In this document: one piece after another, positions 17,067-25,520 of the stretch
How positions within the stretch are numbered: the stretch's first letter is position 1
How the letters are laid out: every line of letters begins with the position of its first letter
Origin: Desulfitobacterium_A nosdiversum
GTDB taxonomy: Bacteria > Bacillota > Desulfitobacteriia > Desulfitobacteriales > Desulfitobacteriaceae
Assembly (NCBI RefSeq): GCF_049860565.1
Contig: NZ_CP172056.1
Location: 2,604,001 to 2,668,000 of the forward strand
Length of the DNA: 64,000 nucleotides
Direction of reading: 5' to 3'
Program-made: the position numbers and the translations under genes
The notes under the pieces: generated by a model
Seen by the model: only the letters and a program-made list of their open reading frames with translations
Databases searched by the model: none
Told to the model about the DNA's origin: nothing

Positions 17067-18709
17067 ATTGCCGAGATGAAGTTTTAGCCCTCACAAAGAA
17101 ATTAGTGAAGATCCCAAGCATTGTGAATACTTCAGGCGAAAAAGAAATTGCCTTGTACATATATCAGCTTTTAAAGGAATGGCCCTATTTTCAAGCTCAC
17201 CCTGATCATTTGCTTTTATCCCGCACAGAGGAAAAAGAACCAGAACGCTATAACGTGATGGCATTAGTTCAAGGGACAAAAAGAAGATCGAATGATACGG
17301 TCATTTTGATGGGGCATTTCGATACGGTAGGCATTGATGATTTTGCTCATCTTCAGGACACCGCTTTTGATCCCGAGCAGCTCAGTGCGGCGTATTTAAA
17401 TGAAGATATTCCGGAACGGGTAAAGCAGGAGTTAAAATCCGGACAATGGCTGTATGGACGCGGTGTTTTAGATATGAAAGGGGGCTTAGCCGGCCACCTC
17501 TATCTGCTGAAGAACTATGCTGAACATCCTGAGAATTTGGCAGGAAATCTCCTGCTGGCTGCGGAGTGTGATGAAGAAGACAGCTCTCATGGCGTTCTTT
17601 CGGCCTTAAACGTGCTGAAACAATGGGAAGAAACCTATCCGTTAAAATATATAGCAGCGATCAACGCGGATTTTGTGGCGCCCCGTTATGAAGGCGACGA
17701 AAATCGCTATATTTATAAAGGCTCAGTTGGGAAACTTTTACCTTCCTTTTATATTACAGGGAAAGAAACGCATGTTGGTTCATGTTTTGAAGGCTTTGAT
17801 CCGAATTTTCTCGCTGCCGAACTCACGCGGGAAATCAACTATAATCCGGAACTTTGTGATTCAGCCTTTGGTGAGACACCGGCCCCGCCCGTTTCTCTTA
17901 AGCAAACCGATCTCAAACCCTCCTATACTGTACAAACCGCTCTGGCCGCTTATGTCTACTATAACTTCTTGATCTATTCTTGGAGTCCTAAGGATGTCTT
18001 AGACAAGCTCAAGCATCATGCTGAAATCGCTTTTGAACGGGCACTCTCTGAGTTTACACGGCGTTATCAATCGTACTGTGAGCTGAGCGGGGAAGAAGTT
18101 CATCCGGTACCGTGGAAGGTCAGGGTAATGACCTATGAGGAATTTGAAAGCATTCTCGTGGAGCAAAACGGTGAGGTTTATACGGAGCACATGAAAGAGT
18201 TCCGTGAGGAGCTTCTGGCAGATACCTCTTTAGATTCGCGCATGTACTCAGCTCGGGTGGTTGAGGAAGCCTGGAAGTTCATGAAAGATAAAAGCCCTGC
18301 GATCATCCTGTTTTATTCCTCGCTTTATTCGCCAAGAGTGGAGCTTACCGGAAAAAATGAGCAGGAACAGCGTTTGCTTGATGCTCTTGAATATGCAGTT
18401 AAAAAGATTCAGCCGCATTATCCTCAGCCGATTGTTACCCGCAATTTCTTCCCGTATATCTCCGATATGAGTTTTATGGCCATCAGCGATGATGAGGAAG
18501 GGATTCAGGCTGTATGTAACAATAATCCCGGGTGGGGGACTAAGCAATTCGTAAACTACCAAGACATAAGAGATATCAATGTTCCCGTCATCTGCATCGG
18601 CCCTTATGGACTGGATGCTCATAAAAAGTATGAGCGCGCTGAAATGCATTACTCTTTTGAAATCGTTCCCAACCTCATTAACGAGGTCATTCAAGATATT
18701 TTGAAATAG
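17060..18709 (+). CDS. RocB-like M20 family peptidase
   Basis: 549 residues, the length of the RocB group of M20 metallohydrolases. Zinc-site segments are visible: GHFDTVG, GRGVLDMKGG and CDEEDSSHG in the N-terminal half. RocB is linked to arginine use in Bacillus but its exact substrate is unsettled. It overlaps the EamA transporter gene upstream. Identity as M20/RocB-like is firm; the physiological substrate is not. Confidence 0.88.
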   Translation: MLNCRDEVLALTKKLVKIPSIVNTSGEKEIALYIYQLLKEWPYFQAHPDHLLLSRTEEKEPERYNVMALVQGTKRRSNDTVILMGHFDTVGIDDFAHLQDTAFDPEQLSAAYLNEDIPERVKQELKSGQWLYGRGVLDMKGGLAGHLYLLKNYAEHPENLAGNLLLAAECDEEDSSHGVLSALNVLKQWEETYPLKYIAAINADFVAPRYEGDENRYIYKGSVGKLLPSFYITGKETHVGSCFEGFDPNFLAAELTREINYNPELCDSAFGETPAPPVSLKQTDLKPSYTVQTALAAYVYYNFLIYSWSPKDVLDKLKHHAEIAFERALSEFTRRYQSYCELSGEEVHPVPWKVRVMTYEEFESILVEQNGEVYTEHMKEFREELLADTSLDSRMYSARVVEEAWKFMKDKSPAIILFYSSLYSPRVELTGKNEQEQRLLDALEYAVKKIQPHYPQPIVTRNFFPYISDMSFMAISDDEEGIQAVCNNNPGWGTKQFVNYQDIRDINVPVICIGPYGLDAHKKYERAEMHYSFEIVPNLINEVIQDILK

Positions 18710-18719
18710 AGTGCAGTAA

Positions 18720-18748
18720 TTGCCTGTGAATATACCCTGTGATATAAT
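18720..18748 (+). promoter_or_regulatory. Sigma-A promoter of mntA-hepT
   Basis: TTGCCT, 17-nt spacer, TATAAT, with a TG dinucleotide close upstream of the -10. It lies 64 bp before the mntA start. Two GGAATATAT-type direct repeats (18755-18774) begin just downstream, near the expected transcription start, and could be an autoregulatory operator. Confidence 0.7.
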
Positions 18749-18811
18749 TTGAAAGGAATATATTGGAATATATAAGGGTATGTTGCGATTTGATGAAACG
18801 GAGTCGACGCT

Positions 18812-19099
18812 ATGGAAAGTGACAAAGTAATAGAGCAGATTAATGAAATTGCTCGGAAATACAAAATCAACAAGCTGGTTCTTTTTGGTTCACGTGCAAG
18901 GGGAGATCACTCATCGACCAGTGACTATGATATTGCTGCCTTTGAAACAAATTTATCTCCTTTAGATAAAGCCTGTTTCTGCGCAGAAGTAGATGAAATT
19001 GAGACTCTGAAAAAAATAGATATCGTATTTGTCCATGATAGTGCTACAGATGACCTAATGAAAAATATTGAGAGGGATGGTGTAATCCTCTATGAATAA
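18812..19099 (+). CDS. mntA: MNT-domain antitoxin (nucleotidyltransferase)
   Basis: 95-residue minimal nucleotidyltransferase with the full GSX10DXD motif (Gly26-Ser27 ... Asp38-Tyr39-Asp40). In characterised HEPN/MNT pairs the MNT protein neutralises the HEPN RNase by AMPylating a tyrosine. The next gene overlaps it by 8 bp and encodes the matching HEPN-type partner. Activity here is inferred from the intact motif. Confidence 0.9.
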   Translation: MESDKVIEQINEIARKYKINKLVLFGSRARGDHSSTSDYDIAAFETNLSPLDKACFCAEVDEIETLKKIDIVFVHDSATDDLMKNIERDGVILYE

Positions 19100-19484
19100 T
19101 AGGTTGATCACTAAATTAACTAACTTTCAAGATGCTCTGCAAAGACTGAAAGAAGCCGTTAATGAGTTCAATCAGCCTGATGCCAGTGACGTAATCCGTG
19201 ATGGAGTTATTCAAAGATTTGAATTTACGTATGAACTTGCATGGAAAACTACAAAGATATACCTTGAAGATAGCGGTATAGTTGATGTGAATTCACCGAA
19301 AGCAGTGATAAGAGAAGCCTATTCTCAAAAACTTATAACAAATGAAAAAACCTGGCTGCTCATGTTAAACGATAGAAATATGACCTCACATATGTATAAA
19401 AAAGAGATGGCAGAAGATATAGCTGAAAGAATATCTAATTTGTATATTGATGAGTTCGAATCACTTTTGCAGAAGCTGCAATAG
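19092..19484 (+). CDS. hepT: HEPN-type toxin / HI0074-family nucleotidyltransferase partner
   Basis: 130 residues, all-helical, of the HI0074 (nucleotidyltransferase substrate-binding) family. It carries RX4HXY as RNMTSHMY (Arg95, His100, Tyr102), the catalytic and AMPylation-target motif of HepT toxins, so it is likely an RNase toxin silenced by MntA. Overlap with mntA couples their translation. A long terminator hairpin follows. Confidence 0.87.
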   Translation: MNNRLITKLTNFQDALQRLKEAVNEFNQPDASDVIRDGVIQRFEFTYELAWKTTKIYLEDSGIVDVNSPKAVIREAYSQKLITNEKTWLLMLNDRNMTSHMYKKEMAEDIAERISNLYIDEFESLLQKLQ

Positions 19485-19504
19485 TGATTACTTAAACTAA
19501 TAAA

Positions 19505-19570
19505 TCACCATTGATAGAAACAGAGGGCTAGGGGTGTTTACCGCTTACCCTCTGTTTTTATCAATGGTGA
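19505..19570. terminator. Long terminator hairpin
   Basis: A ~23-bp nearly perfect inverted repeat (TCACCATTGATA... / ...ATCAATGGTGA) with an inner ACAGAGGG/CCCTCTGT stem and internal T-run, immediately after hepT. Its length is unusual for a plain terminator. Confidence 0.75.
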
Positions 19571-19616
19571 GGTGATGAGTAGACTTTATTATCAAAAAGA
19601 GGAGGGGTAGAGAGTG

Positions 19617-20387
19617 ATGAACAACCGAGCGTCTATGATTTATATCTTATTGGGACTCTTAGGGATTCTCGATACAATATTTGTTCTAGGGCTTAATGGG
19701 GGTCGGAATCTGGGGACCCTTCTGCCAGGAGTACTTGGAATAGCTATGGTCCTTTGGGGCTTATCGTGGAGCTATCTAAAGCGGTATTTATTTAAAGAAC
19801 GCTTTGTGTGGTTTCGTCGTTTGTTTCGTTTAGGTATCTTAGTGCTCCTTGCGTCTTTTTTTCTTATCGAAAGTTTGCTGCTGTATAATACCAAGGATTC
19901 AGTGCCAAGGCAAGTCGACTACCTAATCATTCTGGGGGCGGGTCTTAATGGGGATCAACTCTCTTGGACTCTTTGGGAACGGGTAAATAAGGGTTTAATG
20001 ATTTTACAGGATAATAAGGAGATGAAAGTGGTCGTCTCTGGTGGGCAGGGCCCAGGAGAATGGATCACTGAAGCTGAAGCTATGCAGCGTTATTTGGTTA
20101 AACAGGGCATCGCTAAAGATCGAATTCTGAAGGAAGAAAAGTCAACGAGCACGATGGAGAATTTCCGGTATTCGCGAGAGCTTCTTGAGCAACAGCCGAG
20201 TTATGATCCTTCTAAGCCTGTCCTGATCGTAACAAATGATTTCCATATGTTTCGATCGAAGCTTCTGGCAAGGCGCATGGGTTTAAATCCAGTCGGTGTT
20301 CCTTCACCGACCCCTTGGTACTTAAGGCCTAATGTTTACTTGCGGGAATACTTCGGGGTAGTAAAGTCCTTAGTATTTGATCGGTAA
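19617..20387 (+). CDS. YdcF/DUF218 family membrane protein
   Basis: About 256 residues. The N-terminal ~90 residues hold three membrane helices; the C-terminal domain is DUF218/YdcF-like with ILGAGL, VSGGQGPGE, EEKSTSTMEN and TNDFHMFR. Family members are implicated in cell-envelope or vancomycin-sensitivity roles (SanA/YdcF), but the reaction is unknown. GTG (19614) and ATG (19617) are adjacent; GGAGGGG favours the ATG. Confidence 0.88.
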   Translation: MNNRASMIYILLGLLGILDTIFVLGLNGGRNLGTLLPGVLGIAMVLWGLSWSYLKRYLFKERFVWFRRLFRLGILVLLASFFLIESLLLYNTKDSVPRQVDYLIILGAGLNGDQLSWTLWERVNKGLMILQDNKEMKVVVSGGQGPGEWITEAEAMQRYLVKQGIAKDRILKEEKSTSTMENFRYSRELLEQQPSYDPSKPVLIVTNDFHMFRSKLLARRMGLNPVGVPSPTPWYLRPNVYLREYFGVVKSLVFDR

Positions 20388-20464
20388 TTGTACAAATGGC
20401 AGATCGAAATTATTGTGTTTTTAGTTTAGCAAAGCTGGCATAGAAACTTGAGAATTAGCCGAGT

Positions 20465-20512
20465 GATGACTTGATCTGGAGATTAGTATCGTCTAGATTA
20501 GGTCATCTTTTT
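20465..20512 (+). terminator. Rho-independent terminator
   Basis: A 13-bp stem (GATGACTTGATCT / AGATTAGGTCATC, two wobble pairs) followed by TTTTT, ~80 bp after the YdcF-like gene. Confidence 0.8.
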
Positions 20513-20598
20513 GTTCGTTAAAATTCATCGAAACGGAGAAACTATAAGAAGGATAGTTAATCCAAACCAAAGATTGAAGAGAAAGTAAAGGGAAAACA

Positions 20599-21423
20599 AT
20601 GGATGAATTAAAGTTTAAAGCTTTTGCTATAACGCATGAAATCGATCTGAATAAGATAGCGGTTGAATGCAGCATACGGAAAAAGTATACCTGGGAGGAG
20701 CCGCTTCTTCTTCAGAACGAGGTGCTGAAGAAAATTATGGGCGAGGAAACGGCAAAGGATGAAAGGATTTTCGTTTTCTCATTTGGCAGCATCGTTTTTA
20801 TCAACTCGCCTCCCAAGCATTATGAGATATTTATGCGCTATCTGAAGACGATTAAGCCGGATTTTAATTTTAGCCGTTATGAGATGTTTCAGGAAGACTA
20901 TATGCTTCACCTGGCTGAAGGCGAGGAAATTGAGTTTACCGACAGCTATGTGCAGATTTCTCATATGGAGCTTTTTTACCCTGAGCTGATTTCTATCGTC
21001 ATAGCCAAATCTGTCGCCATGGAAAGGATCGAAGAACAGCTGGGCGAAATTCTCGATTCTCTCGAAGCTAAAATCGATAATCTGGAAAAAGGCAAATTGA
21101 ATATCGGCAACAAAGAATTAGCCAAGATGACTTCACGCGTAGTCAGGCATGAATATAACAGCATCGCTTATATTATGATTCTGGATAAACCGGACATCAC
21201 CTGGATTAACAGTGAGGCGGCCGACTTTTATGAAAAGATGTCGGAGTTTTTCGAGTTGAATGACCGGTATGAGGTCATCAAAAGCAAGACGGAAATTCTG
21301 AAAAGCATCATTGACGGATTGGGCTCTATCAGCCATTCCATGCGTGGCTTGTTTGTTGAGTGGGTGATTGTTTTGCTCATTGTTGTTGAAGTCGTGCTGA
21401 TGGTCCTTGAGTTATTGAAGTAA
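20599..21423 (+). CDS. RMD1/YagE (DUF155) family protein, copy 1
   Basis: 274 residues resembling the RMD1/YagE/RMND1 group: an N-terminal alpha/beta domain with FVFSFGSIVFIN, a long middle coiled-coil helix (~140-185), LNDRYEVIKSKTEIL, and one C-terminal membrane helix. Eukaryotic relatives anchor at mitochondrial membranes and support translation; the bacterial role is unknown. A second, divergent copy begins 13 bp downstream. Confidence 0.8.
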   Translation: MDELKFKAFAITHEIDLNKIAVECSIRKKYTWEEPLLLQNEVLKKIMGEETAKDERIFVFSFGSIVFINSPPKHYEIFMRYLKTIKPDFNFSRYEMFQEDYMLHLAEGEEIEFTDSYVQISHMELFYPELISIVIAKSVAMERIEEQLGEILDSLEAKIDNLEKGKLNIGNKELAKMTSRVVRHEYNSIAYIMILDKPDITWINSEAADFYEKMSEFFELNDRYEVIKSKTEILKSIIDGLGSISHSMRGLFVEWVIVLLIVVEVVLMVLELLK

Positions 21424-21436
21424 AGACGGGTGCAGT

Positions 21437-22252
21437 ATGGAAAAAATATTTTTTAACACTTATAAAGTCGCTCCAAGACTTCCTATCATACGGATAGCCA
21501 GCTTTTTTAATTTAAAGCAGGACATCGGCTGGAAGGAATACCTTAAAATAGACGGAGCAGAAGTTGAACAGATTCTTAAATATGCGTCGGCAGAGAAGGC
21601 GGTTTACCTATACAAATACGGATGTATTAGTTTTTTAAACTTTAATCGAGATGAGATTACGGTTTTTTTAGATTACCTGGAGACGTTATTTGTAGAGCTG
21701 GATTATCAACTGATTTCGCACTATAATGAAAGCCATGCGCTTATTCTTTCAAGCGAGGGTGAAGTTTACCTCTGGGAAGGTGCAGACCATAAATTTCAGG
21801 ACCATCAGCAGATGGCAGATATAGCGGCGGCTGTTTTAGCTAAGTCTACCGAACTTTCGTCAATAGAAACCGAGCTATCAGAGGTTTTGGATGATGCCGA
21901 TTATTTTATCAATCAGCTTAAACAGGGTTATCTTAAAGCAAATACCCATAAGGTGATTTCAACCATAGCAAAAAATATTCGGTTTAAATACAGGAGTCTC
22001 GAAAGCGTCAGGCTTCTGGACAGACCTTCGGAATTTAACCGAATTTTTAAAGCAAGGCAAATGTATGATGCGCTGAGCGGGTATTATGAGCTTGATGAAC
22101 GGTATGAGATCATCTTTAATCAGATGGAGGTATTGGACTCTATCACGGGCGAATACTTCAGCTTCCGAAGCAAACGATCCGAAAAGAGACTTCTGATTTT
22201 TGAAATAGTGCTCCTTTCCCTCTTTCCGATCCTTCACATTTTGTCGAAATAA
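21437..22252 (+). CDS. RMD1/YagE (DUF155) family protein, copy 2
   Basis: 271 residues with the same architecture as the preceding gene: YKYGCISFLNF in the N-terminal domain, a central helix, LDERYEIIFNQMEVLD, and a C-terminal hydrophobic segment. Identity to copy 1 is limited to scattered motifs, so the duplication is old. The 13-bp gap implies one operon and possibly a heteromeric membrane complex. Confidence 0.8.
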   Translation: MEKIFFNTYKVAPRLPIIRIASFFNLKQDIGWKEYLKIDGAEVEQILKYASAEKAVYLYKYGCISFLNFNRDEITVFLDYLETLFVELDYQLISHYNESHALILSSEGEVYLWEGADHKFQDHQQMADIAAAVLAKSTELSSIETELSEVLDDADYFINQLKQGYLKANTHKVISTIAKNIRFKYRSLESVRLLDRPSEFNRIFKARQMYDALSGYYELDERYEIIFNQMEVLDSITGEYFSFRSKRSEKRLLIFEIVLLSLFPILHILSK

Positions 22253-22349
22253 TACATTCTTAATAAAACTGAGTTATAATAGTTGTAATCGGTCAATCGG
22301 TTAAAGCATACAATTTAGATTTAGACATTAAGCTAGATGGAGGAGTACA

Positions 22350-23183
22350 ATGGAGGTCAAACCTTTTAAAAAGTTAAAACTCTACGGGTTTAATAATTTA
22401 ACAAAGACGTTAAGTTTTAATATGTATGATATTTGTTATGCAAAGACGCCAGAGCATCGGGATGCCTATATTAAGTACATTGATGAAGAATACAACGCGG
22501 AAAGGCTGACCAACATTTTAACTGAAGTCGCCCGAATCATCGGAGCGAATATACTCAATATCGCCAAACAGGATTATGATCCTCAAGGGGCCAGCGTGAC
22601 CATGCTGATTGCGGAGGAAGAATGTCAACCCGGCAAACCGCCCGATAAAGATCCCTTTGACCCGATGCTCGCGAAAAACGGAAAACCCCTTCCCGAAGCA
22701 GTTGTGGCCCATTTGGATAAAAGCCATATTACAGTACATACCTATCCGGAAAGCCATCCCCATGGCGGGATAAGCACTTTCCGTGCAGACATCGATGTTT
22801 CCACGTGCGGGCAAATCTCGCCGCTGAAGGCCTTGAATTATCTGATGTCAAGTTTCTGTTCGGATATTGTAACCGTTGATTACCGAGTTCGAGGCTTCAC
22901 GCGCGATGTGAACGGCAGAAAATATTTTATCGATCATAAGATCAATTCAATTCAAAACTATATCAATCGCAAAACACGCGATCTTTATCAGATGATCGAC
23001 GTCAACGTCTATCAGGAAAAGATCTTTCATACCAAGATGCTGCTTAAGGACTTCGACCTCGATAATTATCTCTTTGGAACAGCGAAAAAAGAACTTTCCT
23101 TTTCCGAGAAACGTAAGATCAAGCAGCGTCTGAAAAAGGAAATGGCAGAGATTTTCTACGGGCAAAACATAACAAAAATCTAA
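22350..23183 (+). CDS. speD: S-adenosylmethionine decarboxylase proenzyme
   Basis: 277 residues, the E. coli-type (class 1A) long form rather than the short Bacillus form. Self-cleavage before Ser125 in LDKSHITVHTYPE produces the pyruvoyl cofactor. It makes decarboxylated SAM, the aminopropyl donor for spermidine. No spermidine synthase gene is adjacent. A TATAAT at 22275-22280 is a possible -10 element. Confidence 0.95.
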   Translation: MEVKPFKKLKLYGFNNLTKTLSFNMYDICYAKTPEHRDAYIKYIDEEYNAERLTNILTEVARIIGANILNIAKQDYDPQGASVTMLIAEEECQPGKPPDKDPFDPMLAKNGKPLPEAVVAHLDKSHITVHTYPESHPHGGISTFRADIDVSTCGQISPLKALNYLMSSFCSDIVTVDYRVRGFTRDVNGRKYFIDHKINSIQNYINRKTRDLYQMIDVNVYQEKIFHTKMLLKDFDLDNYLFGTAKKELSFSEKRKIKQRLKKEMAEIFYGQNITKI

Positions 23184-23256
23184 CGAATTGTTAAAGATCG
23201 TCATGCATTATTTGTTATGTAAATGTGAACGCATAGCTTGTTTTATTGCAAAAAGT

Positions 23257-23294
23257 CCCTCCAAGGCAGGATAAAATCCTCTGTCAGCGGAGGG
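23257..23294 (+). terminator. Hairpin between speD and the DUF1848 gene
   Basis: CCCTCC / GGAGGG outer stem with inner AGGAT/ATCCT pairing, ~70 bp after the speD stop and 28 bp before the next start. No strong T-run; could be a weak terminator or leader hairpin. Confidence 0.45.
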
Positions 23295-23322
23295 TATTCT
23301 TATCTAAGAGGGAGATGAAGAC

Positions 23323-24204
23323 ATGATTATCAGCGCAAGCCGTCGAACCGATATTCCCGCCTTTTACAGTCCCTGGTTCATGCAGAGAATTCGAGACGGC
23401 TATTGTACGGTCTTTAACCCTTTCAACCGCAAGCAGGTTACAAAGGTATCTCTTCTCCCAAACGATGTCGAGATGCTTGTATTCTGGACGAAAAATCCGC
23501 AGCCCTTGATTCCGCATCTTAAAGAATTGGATGACAGAGGCTTCCGATATTACTTCCACTACACCTTAAACGGCTATCCACCTGAGCTTGAGCCGAAGGT
23601 TCCCGAGCTCCATGATCGCCTTGAAACCTTTCTCCAGCTGTCAAATTTAATTGGACCTGAAAAAGTTATCTGGCGCTATGATCCCATCGTCCTTAGCAAT
23701 ATCATGGGGTATGACAATCATCAAGCCATGTTTGAAAAGATTGCTCAGACGTTAAAGGGAAGTACCCAACGAGTCGTTATAAGTTTTGTCGATTCCTATC
23801 GCAAAGCCACCTCGCAGTTTAAACAATTAGCAAAGCAAGGCATTTACATTGCTGAAGAACTGAACTTAGAGGCCATTGAAGATATCGTTCGTACCCTAGT
23901 AAGCATCTCCAAAGAAAATGAATTGGAAATACAAAGCTGTGCGGAAAAGCTAGACATAAGCCCTTGGGGAGTCTTGCCTGGAAGGTGCATCGATCCTCTC
24001 CATATAAAACGAGTTTTTGGAATCGAGGTAAACCCAACGAAGGACAAAAATCAACGGCCAGAGTGCGGCTGTGTTCAAAGCAAGGACATCGGGGCATATG
24101 AAACCTGTCTTCATGGCTGCAGGTATTGCTATGCTGGAACGCTTCAAGCCGGGTTAAGGCATCATGGGCGGCATGATGTACATTCCTCATCGCTTATTGG
24201 CTAG
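23323..24204 (+). CDS. DUF1848 family protein with C-terminal Cys cluster
   Basis: 293 residues. The start SASRRTDIPAFY and the segments VFWTKNPQP and WRYDPI are typical of DUF1848. A C-terminal cysteine cluster (CGC ... CLHGCRYCYA) resembles a radical-SAM-like [4Fe-4S] site placed at the C-terminus. Substrate and reaction are unknown. It follows speD on the same strand after a hairpin. Confidence 0.85.
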   Translation: MIISASRRTDIPAFYSPWFMQRIRDGYCTVFNPFNRKQVTKVSLLPNDVEMLVFWTKNPQPLIPHLKELDDRGFRYYFHYTLNGYPPELEPKVPELHDRLETFLQLSNLIGPEKVIWRYDPIVLSNIMGYDNHQAMFEKIAQTLKGSTQRVVISFVDSYRKATSQFKQLAKQGIYIAEELNLEAIEDIVRTLVSISKENELEIQSCAEKLDISPWGVLPGRCIDPLHIKRVFGIEVNPTKDKNQRPECGCVQSKDIGAYETCLHGCRYCYAGTLQAGLRHHGRHDVHSSSLIG

Positions 24205-24333
24205 TTTTTATCTTAAAGTAATTTTCAGTTAATCCTCATTAAACTTTCAGTGACTCATCAGGCAGCTTTCAGATTAGAACGTTATGATATGCCTGTAAAC
24301 AAAAACAACTGAAATTTAAGGAGGACATAGACC

Positions 24334-25044
24334 ATGAAAAAAACAAAACCGATCATTATCGCTGTCGCTATTGCAATGACAACCCTACTCTCAGGAACAG
24401 CCGTTTTTGCTGCGACAACGGACACAAGCTCATCGACCACTACACAAACCCAGCAGGAACAATCTCATCCTGCAAAAGGAGATCACAATCGTTTCACGAA
24501 CATATTTGATACTCTCGTATCCAATGGTACTCTGACTCAAGCCCAGGAAGATGCGATCAAGAGTGCTCTTGATGCAGCCAAACCGGCAGCACCTGCACAA
24601 GGAGAACATAACAAAGGCGAAGCGAAACAAAATGGCTTGAAAACAGTCTTAGACAGTCTCGTATCCAATGGCACTCTAACCCAAGCGCAAGAAGATTCTA
24701 TCCAAAGTGCTCTTGACGCAGCCAAACAAGCAGCACCTGCACAAGGCGAAAAGATGAAAGGGGAAAAAGGTCATAACGGATTAAAAACAGTCTTAGATAG
24801 CCTCGTATCTAATGCTACGCTAACCCAAGCCCAAGAAGATGCTATCAAGAGTGCACTTGATGCAGCGAAACCTGCAGCTCCAGCACAAGGAGAGCGAATC
24901 AAAGGTGAGGGCCACAATGGAATGAAAACAGTGTTGGATAATCTCGTAACCAATGGGACTATAACTCAAGCTCAAGAAGATTCGATCCAAAGCGCACTGG
25001 ATGCAGAAAGACCTGAAGCATCAGCACAACAGGCAGTTCAATAG
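24334..25044 (+). CDS. Secreted four-repeat protein (DUF2680-like repeats)
   Basis: 236 residues with a clear signal peptide (basic MKKTK, hydrophobic core, AVFA-A cleavage near residue 27) and a Ser/Thr/Gln linker. Four repeats of ~47 residues follow (about 53-99, 100-147, 148-194, 195-227), each with a LVSNGTLTQAQED core and ALDAAKPAAPAQG linker. The DNA repeats are also very similar, so the array probably grew by recent duplication. The function is unknown; a cell-surface or envelope role is inferred. Confidence 0.8.
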   Translation: MKKTKPIIIAVAIAMTTLLSGTAVFAATTDTSSSTTTQTQQEQSHPAKGDHNRFTNIFDTLVSNGTLTQAQEDAIKSALDAAKPAAPAQGEHNKGEAKQNGLKTVLDSLVSNGTLTQAQEDSIQSALDAAKQAAPAQGEKMKGEKGHNGLKTVLDSLVSNATLTQAQEDAIKSALDAAKPAAPAQGERIKGEGHNGMKTVLDNLVTNGTITQAQEDSIQSALDAERPEASAQQAVQ

Positions 25045-25089
25045 AAGCCAAGATTAGGGATTATCAGAAAGTAGTATTAGACAAGCAAT

Positions 25090-25137
25090 AATGAAAGAAG
25101 ACACAGGGAGAACGGCACCTCTGTGCTTTCTTTCATT
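25090..25137 (+). terminator. Terminator hairpin
   Basis: A ~18-bp stem (AATGAAAGAAG-CACAG / CTGTG-CTTTCTTTCATT, with one irregularity) 46 bp after the repeat-protein stop. Confidence 0.75.
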
Positions 25138-25303
25138 AACAATATAGAACTACATTTGTGTAAAACTCTTGACGGTATCCGTAGAACATCTGGGTACTTT
25201 GATAAAGGAGATAGAATTCTAGATGGCTACTGTATAATTTGTGAGTGTTCGCTGATTAGAACTTCAAACATTTTTGTGGTATTTTCCAGGAAATAATTAA
25301 ACT

Positions 25304-25356
25304 AACTAAAATACTAACCGCTAATTTATAAGAGATTAGCGGTTAGTATTTTAGTT
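25304..25356. repeat. 22-bp perfect inverted repeat at the Wadjet-side boundary
   Basis: Positions 25304-25325 and 25335-25356 are perfect reverse complements with a 9-nt loop. It lies 165 bp before jetA in an A+T-rich, gene-free stretch (25138-25520) in which I see no other feature. It may be a terminator insulating the operon, an operator or the mark of an insertion boundary. Confidence 0.65.
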
Positions 25357-25520
25357 AATGCAATTTAACTAAAAAAGTATTATTTGATAAATTTTTATGG
25401 GGGAAAATGGAATTTTATAACGAAATATATTAGATAAGACATTAAATTAAAAATCTATTTTATTTTATTCAAAACGTTTTAAGTCTTAGAAATACTGATG
25501 TTAAGAAATAAGGTGAAAAA

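Noticed and set aside
23819..24190. Minus-strand Cys/His-rich frame opposite the DUF1848 gene
   Set aside because: A shadow of the Cys cluster of the real gene; no start signals.
24537..24953. CRISPR-like direct repeats
   Set aside because: The repeats are in frame, ~140 bp long, and encode the protein repeats of the secreted protein; there are no short spacer units.
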